Positions 22,992 to 33,700 of a DNA stretch of 64,000 nucleotides are shown here, one piece after another. How positions within the stretch are numbered: position 1 is the first letter of the stretch; every line of letters begins with the position of its first letter. Source of the stretch: Polaromonas sp. (GTDB lineage Bacteria > Pseudomonadota > Gammaproteobacteria > Burkholderiales > Burkholderiaceae_C); assembly GCF_012927455.1 (NCBI RefSeq), contig NZ_JABBPE010000015.1:124001-188000 (forward strand), read 5' to 3'. Position numbers and translations under genes: made by a program. Under the pieces are notes generated by a model. The model made no database searches. It was not told where the DNA came from and saw only the letters and a program-made list of their open reading frames with translations.

Positions 22992-25900
22992 TTTTTTACC
23001 CCTTCGGTTGAAGGATTAAGAAACTCATTAATGCGTGTGCTGATGCTTTGTACCGTAGAGCTACTTTTTACAGCCTCGATAATTTCATTTGTGAGTGGTG
23101 CGACTACCTTTCCTCCCGGTAACGGCTCAATGCTCACCCCGACACCAAAGCCAATCAGATTGGCAGACGTTTGTCCAACATTGGGCTTCATCACCTGCTC
23201 CACAACATCCGCACCAAAGCCAATGACAGTAGCACCGACTGCAACGGCTTTTGCGGATTGTCCGTAAGGACCAACCTGACTGCTGACGGCAACCGCACCC
23301 GCCGCAACCACCCCCGCTTGCCGGCTCAAAGTAGATGCCCCATCAGCAATAGCCTCTCGCGTCTGCTGGCTCAACGGCGCATTTTGCTGCGCTCCAACCC
23401 CCGACCTGCAAGCCAGATCATTGTTTGCACAATTGGCCGTTTGTGACTGCATGGCCGTTGGTGTGTTGGTGAGAGTTGGCGCATTCGAGCTTGTGCTGCT
23501 CAGAGTGTATTGCGACTGACCGGGAATGAAACCCGAGCCGTCTTTGGTGTTGGCAATGATGAACAGCTGAATCTCTGCGTTGGCTTGGCCCGTTTTCTCA
23601 ATCACAACCGTGCCACCGACGATTTTGGGCATGCCCGGGTCCTGACTGAGGTTGCCAGCAATCGCTTCGGAGTTATTCAGCACTTCGATCTTGTTCGCCT
23701 TAACGCCCGACGCCTCGTTGCCCATCAGGCGCATCTGCTCCTCAATCTGTTCCTTGGTGTACTTGCTGCCGCTCTTGGCCGCCAGTTCCTGGGCTTTCTT
23801 TTGCTCCGTCGGATGCAGTTGCCGGTTATTGGCATCCACCGTCAGCGCAGTTGCCGCCCCCTGCGCGCCACCGACTGCCGCACCCACCCCCGCTGCGGTC
23901 AAGGCGGTAACGCCCTGGGCAATGCCTTTGGCCGCGTTGGGACTCAGGCCCGCCGTCTGCAGGCGCTCCTGAATGCCGTCCTGCAACTGGTTCATCAGCG
24001 GCGCTGCGCTGGCGCTGGTGGCCGCGCCTGCCGCGCCGCTGGCGCCTCCACCCAGCGCACCAGCGGCGGTGTGCAGCGCGATGCGGTAAACGCCGCCTTC
24101 ATCCCACTTTTTGGCTTCTTCCTCGTTGTTTTGTTTTCTGAGGTCTGCGGCCTGGCCCGCCGCATAGCTGGCCACCGCCTTGGGCGCTTCCTTGCTGAAC
24201 GCCTGGGTGATCTGCATTTGCGCGTTGACTTCCTTTTGCACCTTGTCGGCGTCAAAGATCCTGCCAAGGCCGGTGGGCGCGTCGGTGCTCCGCACGGCGG
24301 TGTTGCCGGCAATGCCCGAGATGCCGCTGCTGGTCGTGCTGGAGGCACTGCCCTTGTCGCTGCCTATGCCCGCGCCGACGCCGCTCATGCTGGCGGTGCT
24401 GCCCTGCTGGCCGGCCCCTACGCTCAGGCTGGCGCTGCTGGCTTTGTAGTCGGCTTTGTTCTGGAGGTCGCTGGTGGTGAGGCTTGCCGTAATGAAAGTG
24501 TTCTTGTTGTCCTGTACCGCTTGGTCGGTGCTGGCAATCACGGCGCCTTTCAGATCGGTGTTTCCCTTCACATCGACCTGAAACCCGCCGTCGCCGGCCT
24601 TGATGCCCGATTGCTCGGTCACGCTGGCGTAAGTGCTGTTGATGTCGCTTTTGCTGGCGCTGAAGCTGCCGCTCATCTTGCCGTAGCCCACCGAGACGCT
24701 GCCGCCCATGCTTTGCTGCTTGCTGGCGTACTGGCTGCTGTCCTGCAGGCTCTCGATGTTGAGGTTGCCGCCCACGTCGGCTTTGACGGTATTGGCCGCT
24801 ATGACTGCACCCTGCAAGGTGGTGTCACCGCCGGACTTCAGGGTAACGCTGTCGCCTGCTTTGTTGCCTGCTTTGATTTGGGTATTGGTGTAGCTGGTGT
24901 CCGCGCCATCGGCCTTGCCCTTGGCCCCGCTGGCGCTGACGTTAACCATGAAACCGTCGGTGCCGTAGCTCACGCCGATGCTGCCGGAGCTGCTGGTGTT
25001 GGTGTCGGTCTGGCTTGCGTTGTTCGCTGCTGCCAGCAGCCGGATGTCGTGGTCTGCACTGAGCTGGACAGACTGGCCGGCCGCTACCGTGCTGCCTTGG
25101 ATCAGCAGGTCGCTTGCCTTGCCGCCGCCGCTGGCGATGATGGCGATGTTGCCGCCGGCAGTCACGCTGGAGCCGCGGGCGCTGTCGCTCTGGCTTTGCT
25201 GCTTGCTCTCGCTTTTACTGCTGCCGTAGCTCAACGAGATGTTGATGCCGCCGGCTTTGTCTGCGGCAGTGGCATCGCGCGATCCGGTGGAATTGCCTTT
25301 GTCATCGAAAGTCGCGATCTGGCCTTGCTTGCCGTCTATAGTCGTGCCCTGGCCGGCTTTGACGGCGTTGGCGGCGTTGTTGGCGGCCAGGGCGCTGTTG
25401 GCCACGGCCAGGCCCTTCATGCGCCCGTCGCTGGTGTTGCCTGCCGCCTGGCCCATCTGCTGGGCAGTCTGCAGCGCGCTGATTACGGGGGAGGTGAGCT
25501 CCAGGCTCAAGCCGGACTGCTTGAACTTCTGCTCGCTCTGGCTGGCGCTGGTTTCCCGGCTTTCCGTGATGTCGACTTTTTTGGCCAGGATGGTGATGTC
25601 GCCGCCTGGCGCGACCACGTCGCTGCCGATTTGCGTGTACTGATTGCCCGCCATGATGGTGACGTTGCCGCCTATGCTGGCCACGGTGCTGGCTGCGGCC
25701 GTGGTGGAGCGGTCTTGCTGCGCCAGGGATTGCTCGCGCGTGCCGATGGTGATGCCGATGCCGCCGCCGTCGAGCAGGCCCGAGGTGGTGGTTTGCTTGA
25801 AGCTGCTGCTGGCCTGGCTGCTCTGCGCGGCCGCTACCGTGATGTTGCGCTTGGCGATCAGGGTGGTGGCGCTGTCCGAGACGATGTTGGAGCCCTCGAC

Positions 25901-27121
25901 GCTGAGGTCCTGCCCGGCCACCACGGTGATGGTGTTGCCGCCCAGGCTGGCGCCGACAGCGCTGGCCTGCTGGCTGGCGCGGCGCTCTATGGTGCTGGTG
26001 GAGCTGAAGAGGTCGCTTTCGCTGGTGGTCAGGCCAAAGCTGTAGCCATTGCTTTTTTGGCCTGCCGTGATGTTGACGTTGTTGCCGGCCGTGGCCAGCA
26101 GGGCGCCTTGCGCCTGCACACTGGCGGCCTTGGCGTTCAGGTCAACGCCGGCGGCCAGGCGAAGGTTACCCGCGGCCTGGATCTGGCTGCCGAGCTCGGC
26201 GCTTTGGCTGTCTTTGAGGTAGTTGTCGGCGTCGCGCACCAAGGCGCTGCTGCTCGATGTGTTGACCACGCCCAGGTTGAGGTTGCGCCTGGCGTCGATG
26301 ACGGTAATGCCGCCCTGGCCGCTGTTGGCGATGACGCCTGCGATCAGGTTGACATCGCGCCCGGCGCTGGCCACCAGCACGCCGCCCGGGTTGCTGACAT
26401 ACAGCCCGGCCACGCGGTCAATGCCGGTGCGGCTGAAGGTGTTGGCGCTGCCGTTGCTGAACGTCTGGTTGGTGGCGCTGCTGGTGGTGGTCTGCACGTT
26501 GAGGTCGCGTCCGGCAGTTGCGATCAGTGCGCTGCCCGCGGCGATCGTGCCGCCCAGGTTGTTGAGATCGGTTCTGGCGGTGACGGAGACGGCATCGCCC
26601 GTGATGCGCCCGCCCAAGTTGTGCACGTTGTCTGCTGTGAGGCTGACGATGCTGCGCCCTGCGATGGTTCCACTGTTGGTCAGGTCACCGCTGAGGTTCA
26701 GGTTAATGCTGCTGCCGGCGAGCAGCGCGCCGCTGGGGGCAAGATCGCCGTCCTTGACGCGGACGTAGACCTGCGGCACCAGAGCCTTTTGCCGGGAGCC
26801 GTCTGCCAGCGTGACGTCCTGCTCGACCAGCCAGACGATGTCGCTGCTGAGTTGCGCCATCTGGGCGGCACTCAGGGCGATGCCGGGGCGCAGCTGGTGC
26901 TGCCCGGCATAGGTAATGCCTGCGTCCATCAGGGCCTGGTACTCCTGCTCGTAGCTGCTGTAGTCGGCCAGAAACCTGCGGCCGGTGAGCTGGGCGACTT
27001 GCTCCCTGACCAGGCGTTGCTCGTAGAAGCCGTCGCTTAATAATATTTGAAACGCTATTGAATTCATAGCAGATTGCGCCCGTATTGATTGGGCAGGAGG
27101 CAATTTTGATGCCTTAATCAT
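22988..27121 (-). CDS. Large orphan CdiA C-terminal module with VENN-like pretoxin motif
   Basis: About 1,377 residues homologous to the second half of CdiA, starting at the shared DGFYEQRLVREQVAQLTGRR segment (near residue 30) and continuing through SRTGIDRVAGLYVSNPGGVL and FHA-2-type repeats. The motif VDANNRQLHPTEQKKAQELA near residue 1,093 resembles the VENN/NNxxLH pretoxin boundary of CDI proteins. The ~285 residues after it are the variable toxin, with several Ala/Gly/Val-rich hydrophobic stretches (SRQAGVVAAGAVAVSSQVGP; AKAVAVGATVIGFGADVVEQ), suggesting a membrane-active toxin. There is no ESPR, signal peptide or TPS domain, so it is not secretable alone. The first ~28 residues from ATG 27121 are a translation of a dispersed repeat; the open frame continues to a TTG at 27172. 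Confidence 0.78.
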   Translation of the reverse strand: MIKASKLPPAQSIRAQSAMNSIAFQILLSDGFYEQRLVREQVAQLTGRRFLADYSSYEQEYQALMDAGITYAGQHQLRPGIALSAAQMAQLSSDIVWLVEQDVTLADGSRQKALVPQVYVRVKDGDLAPSGALLAGSSINLNLSGDLTNSGTIAGRSIVSLTADNVHNLGGRITGDAVSVTARTDLNNLGGTIAAGSALIATAGRDLNVQTTTSSATNQTFSNGSANTFSRTGIDRVAGLYVSNPGGVLVASAGRDVNLIAGVIANSGQGGITVIDARRNLNLGVVNTSSSSALVRDADNYLKDSQSAELGSQIQAAGNLRLAAGVDLNAKAASVQAQGALLATAGNNVNITAGQKSNGYSFGLTTSESDLFSSTSTIERRASQQASAVGASLGGNTITVVAGQDLSVEGSNIVSDSATTLIAKRNITVAAAQSSQASSSFKQTTTSGLLDGGGIGITIGTREQSLAQQDRSTTAAASTVASIGGNVTIMAGNQYTQIGSDVVAPGGDITILAKKVDITESRETSASQSEQKFKQSGLSLELTSPVISALQTAQQMGQAAGNTSDGRMKGLAVANSALAANNAANAVKAGQGTTIDGKQGQIATFDDKGNSTGSRDATAADKAGGINISLSYGSSKSESKQQSQSDSARGSSVTAGGNIAIIASGGGKASDLLIQGSTVAAGQSVQLSADHDIRLLAAANNASQTDTNTSSSGSIGVSYGTDGFMVNVSASGAKGKADGADTSYTNTQIKAGNKAGDSVTLKSGGDTTLQGAVIAANTVKADVGGNLNIESLQDSSQYASKQQSMGGSVSVGYGKMSGSFSASKSDINSTYASVTEQSGIKAGDGGFQVDVKGNTDLKGAVIASTDQAVQDNKNTFITASLTTSDLQNKADYKASSASLSVGAGQQGSTASMSGVGAGIGSDKGSASSTTSSGISGIAGNTAVRSTDAPTGLGRIFDADKVQKEVNAQMQITQAFSKEAPKAVASYAAGQAADLRKQNNEEEAKKWDEGGVYRIALHTAAGALGGGASGAAGAATSASAAPLMNQLQDGIQERLQTAGLSPNAAKGIAQGVTALTAAGVGAAVGGAQGAATALTVDANNRQLHPTEQKKAQELAAKSGSKYTKEQIEEQMRLMGNEASGVKANKIEVLNNSEAIAGNLSQDPGMPKIVGGTVVIEKTGQANAEIQLFIIANTKDGSGFIPGQSQYTLSSTSSNAPTLTNTPTAMQSQTANCANNDLACRSGVGAQQNAPLSQQTREAIADGASTLSRQAGVVAAGAVAVSSQVGPYGQSAKAVAVGATVIGFGADVVEQVMKPNVGQTSANLIGFGVGVSIEPLPGGKVVAPLTNEIIEAVKSSSTVQSISTRINEFLNPSTEGVKK
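27054..27113 (+). repeat. Dispersed ~55-bp repeat, copy 10 (at orphan module 5' boundary)
   Basis: GCTATTGAATTCATAGCAGA, TTGCGCCCGTATTG, ATTGGGCAGGAGGCAATTTT, GATGC. On the minus strand it supplies the first codons of the large orphan module (KLPPAQSIRAQSAMNSIAFQ), immediately before the CdiA homology. Confidence 0.9.
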
Positions 27122-27202
27122 GGCGGGTAAATCCCCCGCCGCTTGCGGCGTTTCTCTGCAAGGCGAACGCAAGTGAGCCGTATGGTGTTTGTGGTGTCTG
27201 AT

Positions 27203-27224
27203 AACCCGCCCCTTGGGGCGGGGT
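27203..27224 (-). terminator. GC-rich hairpin, possible terminator
   Basis: CCCGCCCC and GGGGCGGG form a perfect eight-base stem with a two-base loop; on the minus strand it is followed by TTAT. It lies just after the stop of the ESPR remnant at 27230. The weak T-tract makes a terminator role uncertain. Confidence 0.35.
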
Positions 27225-27229
27225 CTTCA

Positions 27230-27382
27230 TTAAGGTCTGCTCTGGCTGATGCGGAAGGAGAGCCCTTTACGGGTGCCAGTGGTCGTGCCACCAGCACTTT
27301 TGTTGCAGATGCTGGCTAATTCATGGATCTCCATGCGCCGGCCGCGTGATTTGTTGAGGAGGATGCAGTAGAGGCGGGGTTT
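27230..27382 (-). pseudogene. Second ESPR remnant
   Basis: After an in-frame TGA (27383-27385) a 50-codon open stretch reads LYCILLNKSRGRRMEIHELA, then SICNKSAGGTTTGTRKGLSF, and stops at TAA 27230. This follows the ESPR pattern (LYRI-x-FNK-x-RG-xx-M-xx-x-E-x-A ... GK-x-xG) of TpsA/autotransporter proteins, aligned with HRIIFNPARGLRMVVQETAT of the intact CdiA. There is no start codon in frame and no continuing signal peptide. It sits between the first immunity-like gene and the large orphan module, where the 5' end of a second cdiA would be. Confidence 0.6.
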
Positions 27383-27392
27383 TCACGAATTG

Positions 27393-27770
27393 TCAGGCAC
27401 CGCTGCCTCTACAAGCATATTTAGATGTTTCTTCAAATCTAAATTTCACGATCAAGCCTGATTGAGGTTGGTACTCGAAGAAATAATGACAGTGGAAAGT
27501 CCCGCCTTTCCCATCCGGACTTATAACAAAGCTTGTTGCATAACCATATTCATTTTCGATATTCCCATTGGCCAAAGATTTTTTGCTAATAGCAACTGCC
27601 CCCGATTTCTCATGGTAGTTAATAGTCTTTGTTCCAACATAAGAGTTCATTCCATCTATAAACATCTCGTGTCTGCCTTGAACGCTATTATTAAATACGC
27701 ATCCTGTCATCGCCGTGGAGACGCCAAGTAAAAAAAATACAACTAAAAAAATACTGTGATATCTCTTCAT
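27393..27770 (-). CDS. Lipoprotein overlapping cdiA, candidate CdiI immunity protein
   Basis: A 125-residue protein with a lipoprotein signal (IFLVVFFLLGVSTAMTGCVF; lipobox MTGC). The mature part is polar (RHEMFIDGMNSYVGTKTINY, then FRFEETSKYACRGSGA) and AT-rich. ATG 27770 overlaps the cdiA stop by four bases (ATGA), the position of cdiI in CDI operons, which fixes the start despite a longer open frame to 27905. Being a periplasm-facing lipoprotein, it would protect against a toxin that acts in the periplasm or on the membrane. Not a known immunity family to my eye; the role is inferred from position. Confidence 0.68.
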   Translation of the reverse strand: MKRYHSIFLVVFFLLGVSTAMTGCVFNNSVQGRHEMFIDGMNSYVGTKTINYHEKSGAVAISKKSLANGNIENEYGYATSFVISPDGKGGTFHCHYFFEYQPQSGLIVKFRFEETSKYACRGSGA

Positions 27771-30700
27771 GGAATTATCCTCAAAGTCGAAGCGCCGAAG
27801 CCAGGCTGACGGGGTCCAGTTTCTGAAATTCGAAAAGCACTTGGGGTGGTTGGAGGTCTGTTCGGATAGTTTAGGTTGTAAGGTGCGCCATTGACAAGCA
27901 CCCATGACAAATTCGGGTTGTTAAGTGCCGCAGGTATTGATAATAAGGCTGCAGGAATCATAGTGGGAACGTTTAATACACTAAACCAGTCATTGAATTT
28001 TGGATTCGCATTAAACAGCCAGTCATGAAATCCTGCAGTTGCATTAATAAATGGGACACGATTTAGTGTTTGGCTAATTTGTCCGCCTTGCGAAAATGCA
28101 GAGTTTGGACCGTTAAATCCTATTACATTGGCACCCTGAGACACTATCGGCTGTTGTCCATAAACCGGTGAGCCAGGAGTTGTATTCACCTCATAAATGG
28201 GATTCTCAGGATTAAACCCCGGCCCCGCACTAGCTGCATACCCCACCGCGCCGTTGTAAGTAAACGCAGCCCCACTCGTAAACGCCGCATTCGTTGCCCC
28301 TCGCGAGCAGCCAATTCCCGTTATGCTGCCCGTCACGCACCCAGTCGCCGTTTGTGCCGCGACACTGGAAATACCGGTGCTGGGCAGCTCCGTGCCGACC
28401 CCAGCCGTCAGCATCGCAGCCACTGTTTGTTTGATGCTGTCGCTGCTGCCCAATTGTTTCAGCGTGGCACCAATATCGCCATTGTTGTTCACAAAGGCAA
28501 TGCTCGCTTGTGTCACCAACGAGCTAAAGCCTGCGTTGATTGCCGCTCCTACTGCGGTGTAGGTTGTGACCCCTACTGCAGTGGTCGTGGCCAATGCTGC
28601 GCCTGCCACAGTGGTCGTAGTCACCCCAGCCGTGGTTGTAGCCGCGCCCACCAGGCTGGTGCCGGCCCCGGCCGTGAAGTAGGCCACCACAATCGTCACG
28701 ATCACGGCGCCTTCGGGCGTCAGGCCCTGCTGCTTGTAGTCCCACTGCTCATGGGCGAGCTTGACGTTTTGGATATGAAGCGCAGCGGCCGGGTTGGTGC
28801 GGGCGAGCTCGGCTTGCTGGCGCTGCACGTCGGCGATCCAGCCCATGCCGGGTTTGCTGCCTAGCTCGCTCAAGCTGGCCGGGGTGAGGGCACCGGCCGC
28901 GCCTGCGGACCGGGCTTGTTGGATCACGACGTTCGGGGTTTTGATCGTCAGCTTGCCGTACGTGAGGTCGTTGTATTCGGCGTCGGTGCTGGTGGTGCCT
29001 TGGCCTTTGGCTTTTTGGTACACCAGGTCGCGCTGGGTGCTCTCGCGGCTGGTGCTGGTCGTGGTCTGGATGATGTTGAAGGCCAGCTTGCCGTCTCCTG
29101 CGTCCAGCTTGAGCTCGCCCGGTGTGGTGAGCTTGACGCCGGCCAGGGAGATGCCGCTGGGCAGATCCTGGCCGTCTGCTGTCTGGCCGGGTTTGCCGGT
29201 GGCCTGGATGGAGATGTTGCCGCCCGCCAGCGTGGTGGCCGCCAGCGTGGTCTGCCCGCTGGTGCCCTTGACGCCGCCGCGCGAGAAGAGGCCTTCGCTG
29301 GGCTTGACGATGCCGGCGTGAATGTTGGTCGCGTTCTGTTTGGACTCCAGCGTGGTCTCTTCACTGTTGAGCCCGCCGCTTAAATACACCTGCGCGCCTT
29401 GCAGCTTGAGCTGCTTGTCGCTGCCTGCGCTGACGTTGGAGGCGATGACGGCGAGGATGCCGTTTTGTGCGATCAGTGTGGTGGCACCGTTGGCGCTGGT
29501 GACGGTGCTACCGGCTTCGGTCGTGCTGGCGCTGGTGGCATTGCTGGAGGCGCCGCGCTTGAAGTCCAGGCTTAAGGAGTTGGGGTTGGACAGAGATCCG
29601 TTGAGCATGATGCCGGACTTCTTTTCTTGCAGGAAGTGGGACTCGGAGGTGGTATTTTGTGCGGACTCGATGATGAGATTGTTGCCGGCCACCAGGGCAG
29701 TCGCCTTGTCGCTGGTGATACTGGAGCCGTTCACCAGCAGGTTATTGCCTGCACTCATCATCACCGTGCTTGCGCCGAAGCTGGAGCCTGCGCTTTCGAC
29801 CCGGTTGAACTGGTTTAAGGTCGTGGTGGTGGTGCTGGACAAAAAGCCCCTGCTTTTGAACTGATGCGCCTCGTCGAGCGTGCTGGTGTTTCGACCGGCT
29901 GTAATGTTGATGTTGTTGCCGGCAACGGCTGTCAGCGCGTTGCCCGCCTGCACGTTGGCGGCGCGGGCGTTGATGTCCGCACCGGCTTGCAAAAGAACGC
30001 TGCCTTGGGCGTTGACCTGGCTGCCTACTTCATTGCTGTGGCTGTAGCTGAGGCGGTTTTGTGCATCCCAGACGAGCATGTTGGCTTCTTGCGTTGTTAC
30101 TGTGGCGAGGTTGAGGTTGCGCCCTGCCGCGAGCACCGTGGCGCCGCCCTCGCCGGCGTTGGAGATCACGCCGCCGAGGATGTTGGTATCGCGCCCGGCG
30201 CTTGCCACCAGCACGCCGCCCGGGTTGCTCACATACAGTCCGGCCACGCGGTCAATGCCGGTGCGGCTAAAGGTGTTGGCGCCTACCGCATTGCTGGCGC
30301 TGCGGGTGGTGGTTTCGAGGTTGATGTCGCGTCCGGCGGCCACTTCCAGCCGGTTGTTGGCGCTGATGGTGCCGCCGATATTGTTCAAATCGGTTCGCGC
30401 CGTCACCGACACGGCGTCGCCGTTGAGGCGGCCGGCCAGGTTGTTGAGGTTGTCAGCGCTTAAGGCGACGATGCTGCGCCCGGCGATGGTGCCGCTGTTG
30501 GTGAGGTTGCCCGTCAAATTGATATTGATTTCTTTTCCTGCCAGCAGGGCGCCGCTACCGTTCAAGTCGCCTTCACGCACGCGCACGTAGACCTGGGGCA
30601 CCAAGGCCTTTTGTCGGGAGCCGTCTGCCAGGGTGACTTCTTGCTCGACCAGCCAGACGATGTCTGCTGTGAGCTGGGCCATCTGGGCCGCGCTCAGGGC

Positions 30701-33700
30701 GATGCCAGGGCGCAGGTTGTGGGTTTTGGCGAAGGTCAGGCCGGAGTCCATCAGGGCGCGGTATTGGGCTTCGTCGCTGCTGTAGTCGGCAAGGAAGCGC
30801 TGGCCGGTTAACTGCATGAGTTGTTCGCGGACCAGCTTTTGTTCGTAAAAGCCGTCGCCCAGGCGCTTTTGCGTGACTCCAGGGTCTAGCTTAATTTGGC
30901 TTAGCAGGTAATCACTGCCAAGCCATTGGCGATAGTTGGCAAAGCGCGGGTCGGTTTCGACCAGGAAGTTTGCTGCAGGTGCGGGGTTAATCCTGAACAG
31001 GCTTGTGTTGGGAACTAGCGTGGGTGGCGTGGTAGTGCGCACGACTTGCACGCCACCTGATGGACTGGCCAGTTTGACTTGTGTAATCGGGTTGACTTGG
31101 GCTCGGGTAAGGGCGTTGGCACCCAAGGCGGCTTGGGCTGCGCTACCCGATGCGGGCGTGATCGTGACTCTTGCTGCAAGGGAGGGGGCAACTTGTGTCA
31201 AACCGCCCGCACCATAGGCTGTATTGGCCAACCTGCCGGCGGCAGCAATGGCGTTGAATTGACCAGCGGTGCCTGCATCTGGGTTGATAGCCGCCGAATT
31301 GAATCCAGCCATCGTGGCGCTGGCGGCAACAGTACCGGTGCTGACGTTCGCTAAAACAGAAGCATTGATAGTTTCACCGCTGGCCTGTGTTGGCGTGATT
31401 TGGCTGACGGGCACACTAAGAGGCGTGGTGATGTCGTAAGGCCCGGGAACCCAGTCATCATGGGCGCGAACGCAGTTGATTTTGATGAAGCCGCAATGGC
31501 CTGTTGTTGGGTAATGCACCAGGGTGTAGGTGGTTCCCGAATCGGTGACCAGCTTGTCAGCCATTACGTCAGCGTTTACTAGTGGCGCTGCAACAATCTT
31601 TAGAAGGCCGCCTGCCACGATGTGACTATTGGCATTGACTGGATTTTGGCTGTTAAGCGTCAGGTTGCCGCCGGCCAGCAGGTTGGCAGGATCGCTGTAG
31701 GTGGCAACAGGAGTTTGAGTCGTGCGCGTGAAGACTCGGTACAGCGTCGGACTGATGTCTTCGCGCACGTTGACCTCTACGGAGGTCACCCTCAACTCGT
31801 AAGCAAAGTGTTCATTGGTATTGTTCAATTGAACCGCGCTCAGATTTAGATCGCCCAAGGCTTCAATCGTGGCACTGTTGTTGTTCAATGCGCTTGCCTG
31901 ACCGCTAGCCTGCCTGTTGGCATCGAGTGTGGCGCCAATGCCCATATTGCCCGCACTGAAAATTAGCGCATGCTCGCGGTTGTTAATGGTTTGCGCGCCA
32001 ATATCCAGACGCTCGCGCGCGGCGATAGTGCCCGCCCTGCCGTTCTCAAAGTCGTTGTTGACGGTCACGGCCGCTATGCTGAGGCGGTCGCCATAGATGC
32101 GGCCCGTGCCTAGGTTGTTGAGCGTGGCGGCATTGATGCGCGTGTCCTGCCCGTCAATCAGCCCCCGGTTCGTCAGCGCATTGGCTGCGTTGACTTGCGT
32201 CACCGCGCCCGTGATTTCGCCTGTCCCAGCGTTGTCGATGCTTTGCGCATTGACCGTCAAAATGTTGCCTGCCTGCAGCTTGCCGCTGTTGCTTAGGTTG
32301 GCCCCCGTCGTGATGCTGGCATTGCGGTTTGCCGTGACTTCGCCGCTGTTGTTAAAGTCGCTGACCAAAGCAATGGACAGGTCGCCACGCGACAGCACTT
32401 TGCCGTCGCCGCTCAGGCTGGATGCGTTGATCACAGTGTTTTGCCCGGCAATGAGAGTGCCAGCAGTGTTGCTGATGGCCAGCGTTTTGGCGGCAGCCAG
32501 ATCCTGAAGTGAAGCGGTGTTGCCGGCGCTGATCAGACCGCCGGAGTTGTCGATGCTGCCCGAACTGGTCAGGATCGCATTGTTGTCAGCCCGGATCGCC
32601 CCCTGGTTGTTGGCAATCGCGCTGGCCGTGATGGCCACGTTTTTGGCTTCCATGCCCTGGTTGCCTCCCAGGGTGTTGCTGTTGAGGACCGTAGCCGCAC
32701 TCAGGCTGAGGTTCTCTGCGCTGCGCATCAGGCTGTCGCTGTTGTTGATGCTGCCCGCTCCCGCGTCGATGCCCAAGCTGCCCAAGGCCTGGACCTGGCC
32801 ACCCCAGTTGTCAAAGCCGCTGCTGCTGATGCTGACGCCGGACTGCCCCACGATTTGACCGCCTGCCGTGTTGCCTATGTTGGCGGCGGTCGCGGTCAAC
32901 GCGCCCTTTGCGCCCACAAAGCCGCGCGCATTGTTGATATCGCCCGTCGCAAGCGCCATCGTGCCTTGCGACGTGATGCCGCCAGCGCCGGTGACATGCT
33001 GCGATGCATTGGCATTGCTCAGGGTTTGGCCGCTGGTGTTGACGCTCAGGGCGGTTCCGGCCTGAATCAAGCCGCCATCGTTGTTCAAGGCGCCTGTTTG
33101 CAAGCCGGCCAGCTGGCTGGCGGCGATAGTGCCCTGCGCGTTGTGCAGCGCCTGGCCGTTGGTTTGGATGCTGGCGTTTCTGCCCGCCGTGATGCTGCCT
33201 GCCTGCGCGGCACCGGTGGCCATGGCGTTACTCAGTCCGGTATTGACAAGTGTGACGTCGAGCGCAGACTGAATTTTTCCGCTGTCGTTTTGCGTGGCAC
33301 CTATGCTGTTGATGGTGGCGCTGCCTTGCACCGAGGCAATCGTGCCGCGGCTGTTGTCCAGCGACGCCGCAGCAAGCGATACATCACCATTGGCGGCGAT
33401 CAAGCCCTGGCTGTTGCTGAGGCCCTGGGCAAGCGCTGCATCCAAACCGCCACCCGCTGTGATGCTGCCTTGACTGTTATTCAATGCACCCGCTACTAAA
33501 TTGAAGTCACCACCAGCGGCCAGTTTGCCTGCGCCGCTGTTGTCAAGCCCGGCATTGACCGAAAGGCTCAGACCAGAGGCGCCCGTGGCCTGAATCGTGC
33601 CGCCCTGGTTGCTCAGGGTTTGCCCGCTGACGCTGGTAGTGCCATTGCTGGCGATGACGCCTGCGGTGTTGTCAATTGCGCCGAGCGCGGTGAAAGTGGT

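Noticed and set aside
23819-23860. A VENN-like motif in the intact CdiA
   Set aside because: The motif is in the large orphan only; scanning the CdiA C-terminus gave DUF637-type sequence but no V-E/D-N-N boundary.
23510-27040. 1,176-codon open frame on the + strand
   Set aside because: Antisense to the large orphan CdiA module; its Ala/Gly/Val-rich translation reflects codon bias of the real gene, with no family resemblance.
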